Shown one piece after another: positions 11,360 to 22,198 of a stretch of DNA of 64,000 nucleotides. The stretch's first letter is position 1. Each line of letters opens with the position of its first letter. The notes beneath the pieces are model-generated. The model ran no database searches, was not told the origin of the DNA, and saw only the letters and a program-made list of their open reading frames with translations. Made by a program: the position numbers and the translations under genes. This DNA comes from Hypericum androsaemum (taxonomy: Eukaryota > Streptophyta > Magnoliopsida > Malpighiales > Hypericaceae): NCBI GenBank assembly GCA_963995505.1, contig OZ023180.1, positions 11,670,689 to 11,734,688 on the forward strand, given 5' to 3'.

Positions 11360-14300
11360 ACTTGTGGGCACTGCAACAAGCCCGGACATTCTACAGCTGA
11401 TTGTTTCCAATTGATTGGATTCCCGGAGTGGTGGTACACCAACAAAGACGGTCAACCATCCACTAGGCACGGGACTCGTGGTGGACGCGGCGGTGGACAA
11501 GGTCGAGGTGCTGGGCGAGGGCGCGGTGGGCAGGTGGCTCTCACTGCCCAAGCCCGACTTACAGGAGGAACCACATCTGGTGGTTATGGTGAGGACCGAT
11601 CATCGTTCCCATGGATGACTGATGATCAATGGAATCAAGTGGCTGCAGCATTTGGTGGAGCTAAACCTGAATCTGTTTTGAACATGGACAAGCTTTCTGG
11701 GAAGGATGTTTGTGCTATGTGGCTACTCGATACAGGAGCTTCAAATCACTTAACTGGGGATTTGAAGTTATTGAGCAATGTTGTTCATATTCCTGGTTGC
11801 TCAGTCGGCCTACCTAATGGCAGTACGACGAAGGCTGTTAAGGCCGGAACAGTTAGGCTTGGTCGCGGCCTACTGTTGAAACATGTTTTATTTGTTCCAG
11901 AATTGACCTGCAATTTGATTTCAGTCGCGCAATTGATTCAAGACACGCATTGTACTGCTAGCTTTGCTAATAAGTTATGTATTTTGCAGGACCCTACTTC
12001 GAGAACAGTGATTGGTGTGGGTGAACAGTAAGCGGGGGTTTACATTTTGTGGGCGGTGGCAGCTGTACGCGTCTGCAAGACAGGGGTCGATGATTCAGTC
12101 TCTCTATGGCATCAGCGTATGGGGCACCCATCGCATAAAGTGATGAAGTTATTATCTTTTGTTTCCAAGGATAGTAGTCAATTGATGGATATTCCTTGCG
12201 ATGTTTGTTTTCGGGCCAAGCAAACTCGGACCCGTTTTGATTTGAGTCTTAATAAAGCTGCTGCACCATTTGATTTACTTCATTGTGATTTGTGGGGGCC
12301 TTATCGGATTCCCTCTTCTTGTGGAGCTCGGTATTTTTTGACCATTGTCGACGACTGTTCTCGTGCAGTGTGGATTTACTTATTGACAGAAAAGAGTGAA
12401 GTCGCTGCTCTCTTTCCGAACTTCTACTCCATGGTTTTGACATAATTCAACACACGGATTAAGATCGTGCGCAGTGACAACGGCCTTGAATTCATTGGTC
12501 TTCGTCCATTTGTGCGAGCCCACAGAATTGTGCATTAGACGTCTTGTGTTGACACGGCTCAACAAAATGGTCGTGTCGAACATAAGCATCGACATATCTT
12601 GAATGTTGGGCGAGCTCTCCGCTTTCAGGCAAATCTCCCTCTCAAATTTTGGGGTGAATGTATTCTTATAGCTGGGCACTTGATCAACCGCACTCCAACA
12701 CCTCTGCTCCAGGGCAAGAGCCCCTATGAGATACTTTTCGGTGTAGTCCCCTCTTACTCTGGTCTTCGCACATTCGGTTGTTTGTGCTATGTACATCATC
12801 GCTCTCGTGTCAAAGATAAATTTAGGGCACAAAGTTGACGTTGTATGTTCATTGGCTATCCCTTCAGCCAAAAGGGGTGGCAAGTTTATGATTTGGAGAG
12901 TGGGAAGACATTCGTTTCCCTTGATGTGGTGTTCTTTGAGGATTTTTTTCCATATGTTGAAAGCTCAACTCCACCGGTTCCTCCTCCTGCACCGGCTGTC
13001 GAACCTAGTATTGATGATCCTAGCACGCAAACTGATGATGCTCACTCACCTATTGGCGAGGAGGCATCTGGATGTACCTCTGACAGGGGGAGCACCACTG
13101 CTAATTTGCCTACTGTCCCGAGCTCCGTCATCACTCCTATTGTTGCCACTGGCCCTGTGATCGAAAATGTGTGCCCTACGGTACTTGAAGATGCACAACC
13201 TACTCCTCCCGATGTTGAACTTGTTGATTCTCCTGCTCAACACTATGGTGCATTGGGCACCGATATTCAGTTGGGTGCTGATCCTCTTCTTGGGCGAGGT
13301 CATCGGTCTCGCCACCTACCAGCAAAACTTCATGATTATGTGCTCTATCGCATCGTGGTTCACAACGCCCGCTACCCTATTGTAAAACCCCCTGCTGTCT
13401 CCCATCCATCATCGTCCTCAGGTATGGTCTATCCCATTGCAAACTACATCACTGGTGCTAACTTTACACTGCGTCATAAAAAATTTGTTGCAGCTATTAC
13501 CCATGGCCATGAACCTGCCACCTTCACTGAGGCTGTTACAGATCCTCGTTGGCGTGATGCCATGCATAAGGAGATTGAGGCTCTTGAACGGAATGGCACC
13601 TGGACACTGGAATCTTTACCTTCTCATAAGAAGGCCATTGACTGCAAGTGGGTTTATCGTATCAAGTACCATTCAGATGGTTCTGTGGAACGCTATAAAG
13701 CTCGGCTTGTTGTTCGTGGTGATCGACAGAAGGAAGGGGTTGGCTATCATGAAATATTTGCTCCAGTAGCCAAGATGGTCAGTGTTCGAACTTTTCTAGC
13801 TGTTGCTGCTGCCCGATCTTGGTCCCTTCATAAAATGGATGTTCATAATGCTTTTCTACACGGTGACCTCCACGAATTAGTTTATATGAAAATCCCACCT
13901 GCTTTCTTGAATCCTGGAAGCAATCAAGTGTGCCGCCTGCGTAAATCGCTCTACGGCCTTCGACATGCTCCTCGCAATTGGTTGGCCAAGCTTGGTGCTG
14001 CGCTCCGCGCTTATGGTTTCTGTCAATCTTATGCAGATTATTCCCTCTTTTACTCGCACCAAAATGGAATCTCCTTATGTGTTCTTGTCTATGTCGATGA
14101 TTTAATCATCGGTGGCAGTCATGATGACTCTATCGCTTGTCTTAAGGCTTATTTGTCCAAGTGCTTCTATATGAAAGATTTGGGGATTCTGAAGTATTTT
14201 CTTGGCCTCAGTATTGCTCGTGGTCCTGCTGGCATCTTTGTTTCCCAGAGCAAATATGCTTTGATATTGTGAACGACTGTGGCCTTCTTAGTGCTAAGCC

Positions 14301-14990
14301 TGCCTCCTTTCCTATGGAGCCTAATCACAAGCTTACTGTGCCTTCTGGTGATGATGCCGCTGATGGTGAGGCATACCGGTGCTTGATTGGGTGACTTATT
14401 TATATGGTGATCACTCGTCCGGAGCTTAGCTACTGTGTTCACATCTTATCTCAGTTTATGCAGCATCCTCCTCAAAAACATTGGGATGCTGCACTTCGCG
14501 TGGTCCATTATCTGAAAGGTCGACCCTGCCAAGGTATTTTCTTACGCTCTGATAGCAATCTGCGCCTCAATGCCTTTTGCGACTCAGAATGGGCGGCCTG
14601 TCCTCTGACCCGATGATCGATTACTGGTTACTTTGTTCAGCTGGGTCTCTCGCCTATTTCTTGAAAGATGAAGAAGCAACAAACTGTTGCCTTCTCTTAT
14701 GCAGAGGCCGAATATAGATCTATGGCTGCTACCACGCAAGAACTTAAGTGGTTAACCATGCTTCTTCGTGATCTTGGCGTGGCACAGGTTGATCCGATGC
14801 GCTTATATTTTGATAGCCAGTCTGCTATTCACATTGCCACCAACCCCGTGTTCCATGAGCGTACGAAACACATAGAGGTGGACTTTCATTTTGTACGCGA
14901 CATGGTTCAAAGTGGCTGACTACTTCTGGCTCATGTTCCGACTCATCTTCAGCTTGTCGATATTCTTACCAAAGCTCTTGGCAAGCGTCA
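11360..14990 (+). pseudogene. Copia pol: protease, integrase, reverse transcriptase, RNase H, with several stops
   Basis: The zinc knuckle is at about 11363. The protease (WLLDTGASNHLTG) is at about 11720 and the integrase HHCC region (LWHQRMGHPSHK, then CDVCFRAKQTR) at 12100-12235. Integrase core text (HCDLWGPYR, IVRSDNGLEFIG) spans 12280-12500. Reverse-transcriptase motifs include WVYRIKYHSDGSVERYKARL and YVDDLIIG (about 13650-14115). RNase H text (FSYAEAEYRSMAATTQE, HIEVDFHFVRD) reaches about 14900. Stops or frame changes occur near 12029, 12443, 12536, 12836, 14270, 14392, 14614 and 14918. The coding content is otherwise well preserved, in line with the modest LTR divergence. Confidence 0.9.
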
Positions 14991-15040
14991 GTTTGATTTT
15001 CTTCTTCGCAAGTTGGGCATTCATGACCTGTATGCTCCAA

Positions 15041-15052
15041 CTTGAGGGGGAG
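15041..15052 (+). other. Polypurine tract
   Basis: CTTGAGGGGGAG abuts the 3' LTR, the expected plus-strand primer position. Confidence 0.85.
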
Positions 15053-15225
15053 TATTGGGCCTATTTCGGCCCGTCCCTGTATTGTACATATCTTAGCTGC
15101 CCGCTTCCTATTTAGTCAGGCATATGTTTAGCTATGTATTAGGGTAAACAGTGGTCACTGTAAGCTGTATATATACTTTACGTATTGCTTAATAAAGGCT
15201 TAACCTTTTCTCTCCAAAACCTTCA
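15053..15225 (+). repeat. 3' LTR of the Copia element
   Basis: 173 bp, beginning TATTGGGCC and ending CCTTCA, directly followed by the ACAAC target duplication. It differs from the 5' LTR at eight positions. Confidence 0.95.
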
Positions 15226-15619
15226 ACAACATTATATTATGCTCCTCAAGTAATAGCTTGTACGTGGTTTTTTCCTAATTGATGTGATGGTTCGTTATTC
15301 CTTGCAGCTCCCACATCGATTTCGCAATTTTAATTACGTCGAGGATCAACTTGACACGCTTCATATACGGCAGCACCAGAAGCTTAAGGAGATTATGTTG
15401 TCTGGTTTTGAGGGTTTTGACATATGCTTCTTGAAGTTCATAGTTGACCACACATCTGTTCTAAAAAGTGTTGAAGTAACAACAACAATTATGAACAACT
15501 ACGAGATTGAAAGGGACGGATTGTTTAGACCATTATTTTATGAAATCCGCAAGCGTGGTAAATATTTTGAAGAGCTGCGCTCCAGTTTGCTCTCAACACT
15601 ACCTTCCAAGATCTCTTTG

Positions 15620-16340
15620 AGACTACCAGGGTCGGGGGTTCGGGAGTCCGACGATCAGTTGGTCTTGGGATCCAGTGATTCGTGGTTCAGAGTCGGGGGT
15701 CCGGGAGTCAAGTAGTTCAGGGTTTGGAGGTCTACGATCGTTGGTCTGGCGGTCTGGTGGTCTAATGGTTCAGGTTTCTGGTGGTCCAGGGGTCTGTAGT
15801 CCAGGGATCCATAGTCAAGGATCCGTGGCCACGTGATTCGGGGGTTTGGGGTCAGGAGTCTGGTGGTTCAGTAATCCGACGATTCGGGAGTCCTGGGGTT
15901 CGGTGGTCCTGGGGTCTGTGGTCCAGGGGTCTGGCAGTCCGTGGTCCGGGTGTCTGAGGGTTCATGGTCTGGGTTAGGGGTCCGAGGGTCCAGTGGTCTG
16001 AGGGTCCGTGATCCGGGGAAACCATGGCCCGATGGTCCTGGGTTCTACGGGTTTGGGATTGGGGTTCGGTGGGTTCGTGGTCTGGAAGTCCAGTGGTCTG
16101 GTAGTCTGAGGGCCCATGGTCCGATGGTTCGGTGGGTCCGCAGTCTGGGGGTTCGGTGGTCCATGGGTCTAAAAGTCTAGGGGTCCTCTGTCTGGTGGTC
16201 CGGGGGTCCAGTGGTCTAGGGGTTCTAGTGTCTGGGGTCTGGGGGTTTGGGGTCGATGGTCCAGGATTCGGTGGTCCGTAGTTGGGGGGTCCAGTGGTCC
16301 GCGGTCGGGGGTTCTGGGAGTTTGAGTCCAGGGGTACATG
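15620..16340. repeat. Degenerate G/T-rich minisatellite
   Basis: Over about 700 bp, variants of 'ggtccgggggtctgg' and 'ggtggtccaggggtctg' recur with a loose 10-20 bp spacing. The plus strand is nearly free of A-runs and rich in GGGG. The array begins inside the last open frame of the F-box/FBD gene and replaces its normal end. It fades after about 16340 into a 'ggggtttgg' stretch. Confidence 0.75.
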
Positions 16341-16344
16341 GGTT

Positions 16345-16440
16345 TAGAGTTCGAGGTTGGAAGTTTTGGATTTGGGGTTTGGTATTTGAGTTTTGGGGTT
16401 TGGAATTGGGTTTAAGGTTTTAATGGTTAGGGGTAGTTTT
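16345..16440. repeat. Degenerate GGGTTT-rich tract
   Basis: Text such as 'tttggggtttggtatttgag' resembles the plant telomere unit TTTAGGG only loosely. It is more likely a continuation of the neighbouring G/T-rich array. Confidence 0.4.
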
Positions 16441-16487
16441 GACATTTCTATGTTGTCGGACCAAAAATGAAGGTTCTGTTTATTATA

Positions 16488-16512
16488 ATAAGATAAGATA
16501 AGATAAGATAAA
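16488..16512. repeat. AAGAT microsatellite
   Basis: About five copies of 'aagat' in tandem. Confidence 0.8.
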
Positions 16513-16664
16513 TTATTTACATAGTAATCGCATTTTATTAAAATTCTACCGTACTCTGTGAGAAACCTACGACAGAGAAAAAGTGCCATCATTTTGTTGC
16601 TAAGATTCAATTCAATCCCAAAATATAAGCCACTCGATAACCTCAAAATCTTCTTCTCCAAACA

Positions 16665-18605
16665 ATGTCAAAGAAAATCCTTTCCACCACTCTTTTTGTT
16701 GATCGCCTTCTATCCCAATCCAATAACCTCAAAAAATTCTTCTCCAAACACGCCACTGTCCTGGATGCCTTCATTGCTTCTAAGCTGTCGAAATGTAATT
16801 CCAAATTTGGATTGGTCAGACTGCCTACTGAACCTGATCTGGCTGCTGTTATCTCCAAAATGAATGGTCTCATGGTTGGAAGATACAAAATTTTGGTCGA
16901 CGTCGCAAGATTCGCTCGTCCGTCCAAGTCTTCTAATGCTCTACCGCCTCAGAATCGCTGACCCTCTGCTTTGTCTCTGGCTCCAATCTTGCACAGTCCG
17001 GGCAGATTCACTGATGGTTCCTACACTACAACCTTACGGGGCAAGGAACCATTGTGCCCCCTCCATGAGTCTCGACGCTCGTAGCGCTCCAGTTTCCCCA
17101 GTGGTCATCTCCAACCCAGTCACTGAAGATTGGCTTCTATGCAGTTCCATTATCGAATTACCTGATGTGAAGTCTGCCTTAAGAACTTGGGTGTTTGTTC
17201 CTAGTCAACCCGGCTCCTGGGTGGCAAACATGCCATTATAGTTTTTCCAAATGTGGAAGAAAAATCTAAGTGGTCACCGGTGCTCGGGTTTATCTTTCCA
17301 AGAGTCACTGACTAGAGCCCAAACTTCTCCCCATCTTTGCGCTTTGCTCGGATAGTTTGCAATGGAATTCCTTTTAATGCTAGAAGAGAATCTCACCTTT
17401 CTCAACTAATCTCTCATCTAGGTTCTTTGGTGCAGGTGGAGAGGCATCCAGACAACGGCTTGAACGTGGACGAGGTCTGTTTAGTCATCTCTACAAGCAC
17501 CCCCATTACATCTCCTGCACAATTCTGACCTTGGTAGGTGGTTTTCCTCATAAAGTTAATGTTTGAGAAGTTGAATTATCGGATAGCTGGCTTTCAGATC
17601 CTTTTATGCCATTCACTGGACCCATTTTTGCTGCATCTTTTTTTGGTTCCTTTTGGGTCTGCTGCTCCGGCTCCTTTTGATGGAAACTCTTTTTTGGAAG
17701 CTTACCGTCGGACTCTATTGAGGCTGATCCACGTGGCATTCCCAGGTTGGACCCCCTCCTTCCTGTCAGGCACGAAATCCCTGTTCGAGAATTGCAGACT
17801 ACTTTGGCGACTGACTCTCCCCTAATCCCTCTAGCCTCTAACTTGCGTCCCATCGCCTCCCCAAGGAATTTGAATTCCCTTGGCAGGCCTTCTCCCAAAA
17901 GCCCAATCTCCCCGGCAACCCAAACCCCCTAGATGCTAGCCCATGTCCACTCAAAATCACCCATAAATATAGCCCAGTTCCTGAAACCCAATTAAGCCCC
18001 AGAGCCTAGAACCAAGGTGAAACCCCTAATAGTAAACCAGTTCTCGAAGCCCAGTTAAATTCTATTCAGATCCCCAACCATGTACCTGTGAAACCCCAAG
18101 CCCAGAACCCAGGTGAATTATCGGCAGCCCAAACCCAAAACAAAGTGACCTTCCCCCTCTTGATAAATCCCAGCTGATAACCATCCCTATTTCCACCGTG
18201 CTGGAGCCTCTTCCTCTTGCCTCTCGACCAAAAGCCAAAAAAAACTCTCCTCTAGATCCATCGGCCTCCTTCTCTCAAGGTCAAGCCCTACGTGGCATCT
18301 CCAAATGCATGTCCAATCCCAAGACTAGCCGACAGAATGAAAAGAATGGGTGATCCCTCAGGAGTTCTCCGAATAAAGGAATGAGTCCAATGGCTTGGGA
18401 GGACGAGGTCAGAGCTACCCAGGAGGTTACTGTGATAGCTGGCTTAATACCCAAAGGAAATGTCGACGACTTCTCATCCTTACTGAAGCAGGTTACCCTG
18501 CCAGGCTCTGTTGCAGGTTCAATTATGGGGATGTGTGATGGGGGTGTGCCTGATATGCCCGTTGTTCCAGAGATAATCTCACGGGATGAAGTGTGTGGCA
18601 AATGA
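16665..18605 (+). pseudogene. LINE ORF1, RNA-binding protein with RRM, broken
   Basis: The first frame (16665-16961) reads as an RRM: LFVDRLLSQSNNLKKFFSKH, FGLVRLPTEPDLAAVISKMN, VGRYKILVDVARFARP. The later part is Pro-rich and shifts frame several times to a short final frame ending at 18603-18605. In plant L1s, ORF1 proteins with RRMs bind the element RNA. Its stop overlaps the ATG of the next frame (ATGA at 18602-18605). Confidence 0.75.
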
Positions 18606-19290
18606 GTTGGCTACTTTGGAATCCTTGGGGTGTTAATGCCCCGACAAGGAGAACTATTATTAAGAAGGTGGTGCATTCAAATAGGGTGGACTTTATGGCT
18701 CTCCCAGAATCCAAACTTGAGGCTCCTTTGTCCGGTATTGCTAGATAAATGTGGAGGCGAGAGCCCTTATGCTGGGAAGCCTTTCCTTCAATTGGTCAAT
18801 CGGGTGGTCTGATTGCTGTGTGGAGGGAAGGGTTCTTCAGATATGATGCAGTGACTAGGGGAACCCACTGGCTGGTTCTTGACAGGGTTTTGATTGATGC
18901 TGATGTAAGGTGTTGTCTGCTTCTAATTTATGCTCCTAATAGTGCAGCGGATCAACGCATGACGTGTGATGGGATTGTAGCCATTAAGAGATCTTCCACA
19001 GTGGATCTTTGGCTCACCATGGGGGATTTCAATGCGGTTCGAGAGGAGGGGGAGTTCTGGAAATAAATGCTTGGCCTCCAGGCAATTCAGGGAGTTCGTT
19101 AATGATTTGAATTTCTTGATCTTCCTTTATCTGGGTGTCGATATACATGGAGGAATACTATTTCTGCTAGTCGTATTGACCACTTTCTTGTGTCTCCCAA
19201 CTGGCTTCTCAAATTGGTCTTCGTCGTCCATGCTCTGACCATAATCAAATTCTTCTTATCACTGAAAATGTGAATTGGGGGCCTTAACCA
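18602..19290 (+). pseudogene. LINE ORF2 endonuclease domain, broken
   Basis: From ATG at 18602 the frame reads SWLLWNPWGVNAPTRRTIIK and FMALPESKLEAP, then stops; another frame continues with GGLIAVWREGFFRYDAV and LLLIYAPNS, then LWLTMGDFNAVREEGE at about 19010-19055. These are the APE-type endonuclease landmarks (ES, YAPN, GDFN) that nick target DNA in L1 retrotransposition. Several frame changes disable it. Confidence 0.85.
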
Positions 19291-19302
19291 TTTAGGTTCA
19301 TT

Positions 19303-19986
19303 TTGGCCTGGGCTTCGCAACCTAGTTTCCTTCACAAGGTCTCACTGTGGTGGAATGAACTTGATAGGGAGACCTTTGGCCCTAATAAAATTGTATTCAA
19401 ACTATCCACATTGAAGAGGAAGTTGAAGGATGAAAATTTTGATTCTTTTGGTGATCTTTCGGATCAAGTGGAGGCTTTGGAATCAGAGCTTGATAGACTT
19501 GACGGCTTGGACGATGTGGATTCCCTTTCGGTCGACTTGGCTACTAGGAGGCGGGAGGTTCATCAATCTCTTTGGAACAAAAACAAGCTCTTGGACTCCA
19601 TGTGGCGTCAGCGCTCCCACCAGAAATAGGGAACTGATGGTGATCGAAATACCAAATTCTTCCACATGGGTCTAGACCCGGTCAAAGTCAACAGATCTTG
19701 GACCCTTCGGGTCTGAATCAGGGTAGACCCTCAAGATAAGGATCTAATTGCCATCCCTATCTGCGGACGATCTCCTTACCACTCCTAGTGATGTGAAGAA
19801 TGCAGCTTTTGATTATTATAAGAACTTGTTCAGTGAGTCTTGCAGAAACCACCCAACTTTTAACCATAGTTTATTCCAGAAAAATGACGCTAGCGCCAGA
19901 GAGTGGTTGAAGAGCTTCCTTACTCATGAGGAGATAAAAGAAGTAGTTTGGGCTTTTGACGCGGACAAAGCCCCGTGGTCTGATGG
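19303..19986 (+). pseudogene. LINE ORF2 linker and start of reverse transcriptase (first part)
   Basis: Reads FLHKVSLWWNELDRETFGPN and LLDSMWRQRSHQK, a stop, then TDGDRNTKFFH. A second frame (19748-19986) gives SDVKNAAFDYYKNLFSES, LTHEEIKEVVWAFDADKAPW and SDG. The sequence is cut at 19987 by the Gypsy LTR and resumes at 26364. Confidence 0.85.
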
Positions 19987-20556
19987 TGATGTGAACACGT
20001 TCACTATGGAGCTACAAGACCCACAACCAGTTCGAGTTCCACTTGGACCAATCACAAGAGCAAGAGCAAAGACGTTCCAAGCTGAGCTCAACGGATTAAT
20101 GCAAGGGATTTGGACTACAACCAGTTCGTGTAAGCCCGTGGACGTTCAAGGAGGCCATGCAAAGCCCATGCACGTGATTGGAGTTATTTTGGATGTATAG
20201 CATACACTATGGCAGACGCATGGGCCTTTTCAGGCTTTGATTAGGAAATTATATCCTTTAGTTATTTCTTGTTTTAACACTTTTTTTGGCAAAGAAAATT
20301 CGTGAGTTTTGATACTCTGGTTGTTCTTGCGAGCTGGATTGCTTAGCTAGGTCGTTTGTACTTATCAAACGGAATTCCCATCTCCGTTTGTGGCGTATTC
20401 ATTTCAAGATCAAGGTTCGCGTTCTCACCATTGCTACGGGTCAAAGTTAACCAACAGTGAGGTTTGGTGCAAGGCGCAAAGCGACGGGTCAAGATCAACC
20501 ATCATCCTAGAGTAGACGGTCTGAGTTGGTGCGAGTTCCTGACGGGATTCATATCA
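19987..20556 (+). repeat. 5' LTR of the Gypsy element (internally deleted)
   Basis: 570 bp against 779 bp for the 3' LTR. About 209 bp are missing after 'ttatttcttgttt' near 20275, where the 3' LTR carries extra sequence before 'aacactttttttggc'. By eye there are roughly 16 substitutions over the shared part. Confidence 0.9.
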
Positions 20557-20558
20557 TT

Positions 20559-20570
20559 TGGTATCAGAGC
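20559..20570 (+). other. Primer-binding site (initiator tRNA-Met)
   Basis: TGGTATCAGAGC lies two bases after the LTR end. Confidence 0.9.
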
Positions 20571-20987
20571 TTTGGCTCTACTTTAGGCCTTCAATTCTTT
20601 TTGTTTAACGCTTTGTTTATTCTAGTATTCTGATTTGTTTTGCCGTAGTAGTTTGGTACTCAGATTCGTGACTTTGTTGTTCTTGGTTGTGTAATCTGAT
20701 AAAAAAAAGAGAAAAAAAAAAAAAAAAAAAGAAAGAAGAAACGAAGCAAGAAGATAGAAGCGAAGGCAAGAACGAAAGCAAGAAGAAGAAAGAAGAGGAC
20801 TCGGCAACTAAAGTGTGCGAAGGCCAAGCTAATCCCTACTAGCTCCGCAAGAACCAACAAGAGTGTCACGAGAGGAAAAAAGGCATGAGTGGTGAGCACA
20901 TTAGAGAGAAAAGAGCCAAATAGTTGAGTGAAAACACGAGTGAATCCGAGCGCAACATACTTTGAGGGTAAACACGTAAGGGAGTGA

Positions 20988-22190
20988 TTGGTGAGGTCCA
21001 TTATTATTTTAACTAACCAATTTTCTTGCAGCAACTTGTCTCACAAAAACGAAGGAGAAAGAGAAGAAACTTTGGGCAACGTTGACCCTAAGGTATTTGT
21101 GGAGGCCTTAACGGGGAAGCTCCAACAAATGATGAGAGCGGAGGTTGAGCAAATACACCAACGCCTGGATATCATAGAGAATTCGCGTGCTAGCCAACAA
21201 CCACAAAGCATACCTCATGCCCAAAGAAGAATAGCACCTATGGGAGGAATGAGTGGAGATGAGTCTGACTTTGATGAGGACGTAGGATCCACAAGGAATG
21301 TTAGGAGGTTGAGGAATGAACGCCAACCTAGGGAGGCCAGGCGGAGAGGGAATGACAATTTGGGAAGCATCAAGTTAAAAATACCTTCCTTTGCAGGTCG
21401 TTCTGATCCGGAGGCTTATCTTGAATGGGAGAAGAAGATTGAATTTGTGTTTGATTGTCACAATTGTTCCGTGGCAAAGAAGGTAAAGCTGGCTGTGACA
21501 GAATTTACTGACTATGCTATAACTTGGTGGGATCAATTTGTCACAAGTAGGAGACGTAACGGAGAATATACCATAGAGACATGGGAGGAGATGAAAGTTG
21601 TGATGAGGAAATGCTTTGTTCCTAGTCATTACTACCGTGATCTTTTTAAAAGGTTACAAGGACTGCGACAAGGAAGTATGAGTGTGGAAGATTACTATAA
21701 GCAGATGGAGATGGTCATGATACGAGCCAACGTAGAGGAGGATCATGAAGTCACTATGGCTAGGTTCTTGAATGGACTAAATCCTGAAATTCAAGACAAA
21801 TTGGAAGATATGGTTCATGTGGCCAACAAGATACAGAAACAAATGAAGAAAGGGGGAGGAACACGAGCTACATCAAGTGCTACTTGGAAGCCGAATTATC
21901 CAAAGAAGTTTGATAAGCCACAAGCGGCCAAAGTAGAACACAAGACCGAGAGTTCTAATACCAGCTCTCAAAAGAAAGTGGAACCCCTCCTACAAGAAAT
22001 CGAGACATTAGGTGCTTTAAATGTCAAGGAAGGGGGCACAAAGCAAGTCAATGTCCTAACAAGCTGGTTATGGTGCTTAGAGAGAGTGGGGAGGTCGAGA
22101 CAAAAGGAGAAGACTCAGACCATGGAAGCATGCCCTCATTGGAAGACCTGTCCGAGGACGAATTCCAAGCTACTGAAGCACTCACTTTGA
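20988..22190 (+). pseudogene. Gypsy gag with frameshift before the zinc knuckle
   Basis: The 400-codon frame contains the retrotransposon gag domain (SDPEAYLEWEKKIEFVFDCH, ITWWDQFVTSRR, YRDLFKRLQGLRQGSMSVED). Near 21990 the true frame shifts by one: the zinc knuckle RCFKCQGRGHKASQCPNK (CX2CX4HX4C) is read in a different frame from the upstream gag, whose own frame runs on to a stop at 22190. The leader before gag contains a long A/G-rich tract at about 20700-20800. Confidence 0.85.
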
Positions 22191-22198
22191 TGACAAGA

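Larger units (their letters stand above)
10300..15225 (+). mobile_element. Complete but inactive Ty1/Copia LTR retrotransposon in intron 3 of the F-box gene
   Basis: Two 173-bp LTRs enclose gag and pol in Copia order (gag, protease, integrase, reverse transcriptase, RNase H). The target-site duplication is ACAAC (10295-10299 and 15226-15230). A primer-binding site for initiator tRNA-Met follows the left LTR directly and a purine tract precedes the right LTR. The LTRs begin TATTGGG and end TTCA in both copies, so the left terminus is TA instead of the usual TG. The LTRs differ at 8 of 173 positions by eye, seven of them transitions, which points to an insertion of moderate age. Several stops make the element non-autonomous now. 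Confidence 0.95.
9058..15715 (+). pseudogene. F-box/LRR/FBD-type gene, broken, with a Copia element in intron 3
   Basis: Exon model: 9058-9072 (MQPDK), 9195-9991, 10068-10211 and 15308-15715, with matching GT donors (9073, 9992, 10212) and AG acceptors (9194, 10067, 15307). Exon 2 opens with F-box text (DAPDRISNLYDDVVSCILSL, then LNVKEE). At about 9258-9265 the frame jumps to RYLRAASFKRLVFDE: the usual TSVLSxRW segment is missing, which shifts the frame. LRR-like text follows (LRELFLIHANVG), then an in-frame TAG at 9899 before the frame continues (FRFRGDFIFDQFSAHISDLQ). Exon 4 reads as the FBD domain (LKEIMLSGFEGFDICFLKF). In this family the F-box recruits a target to an SCF ubiquitin ligase. 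Two lesions make it a likely pseudogene; an LRR-FBD product starting at 9239 cannot be excluded. Confidence 0.8.

Noticed and set aside
16345..16440. Interstitial telomere repeat
   Set aside because: No perfect TTTAGGG units; text is an irregular GGGTTT-rich tract.
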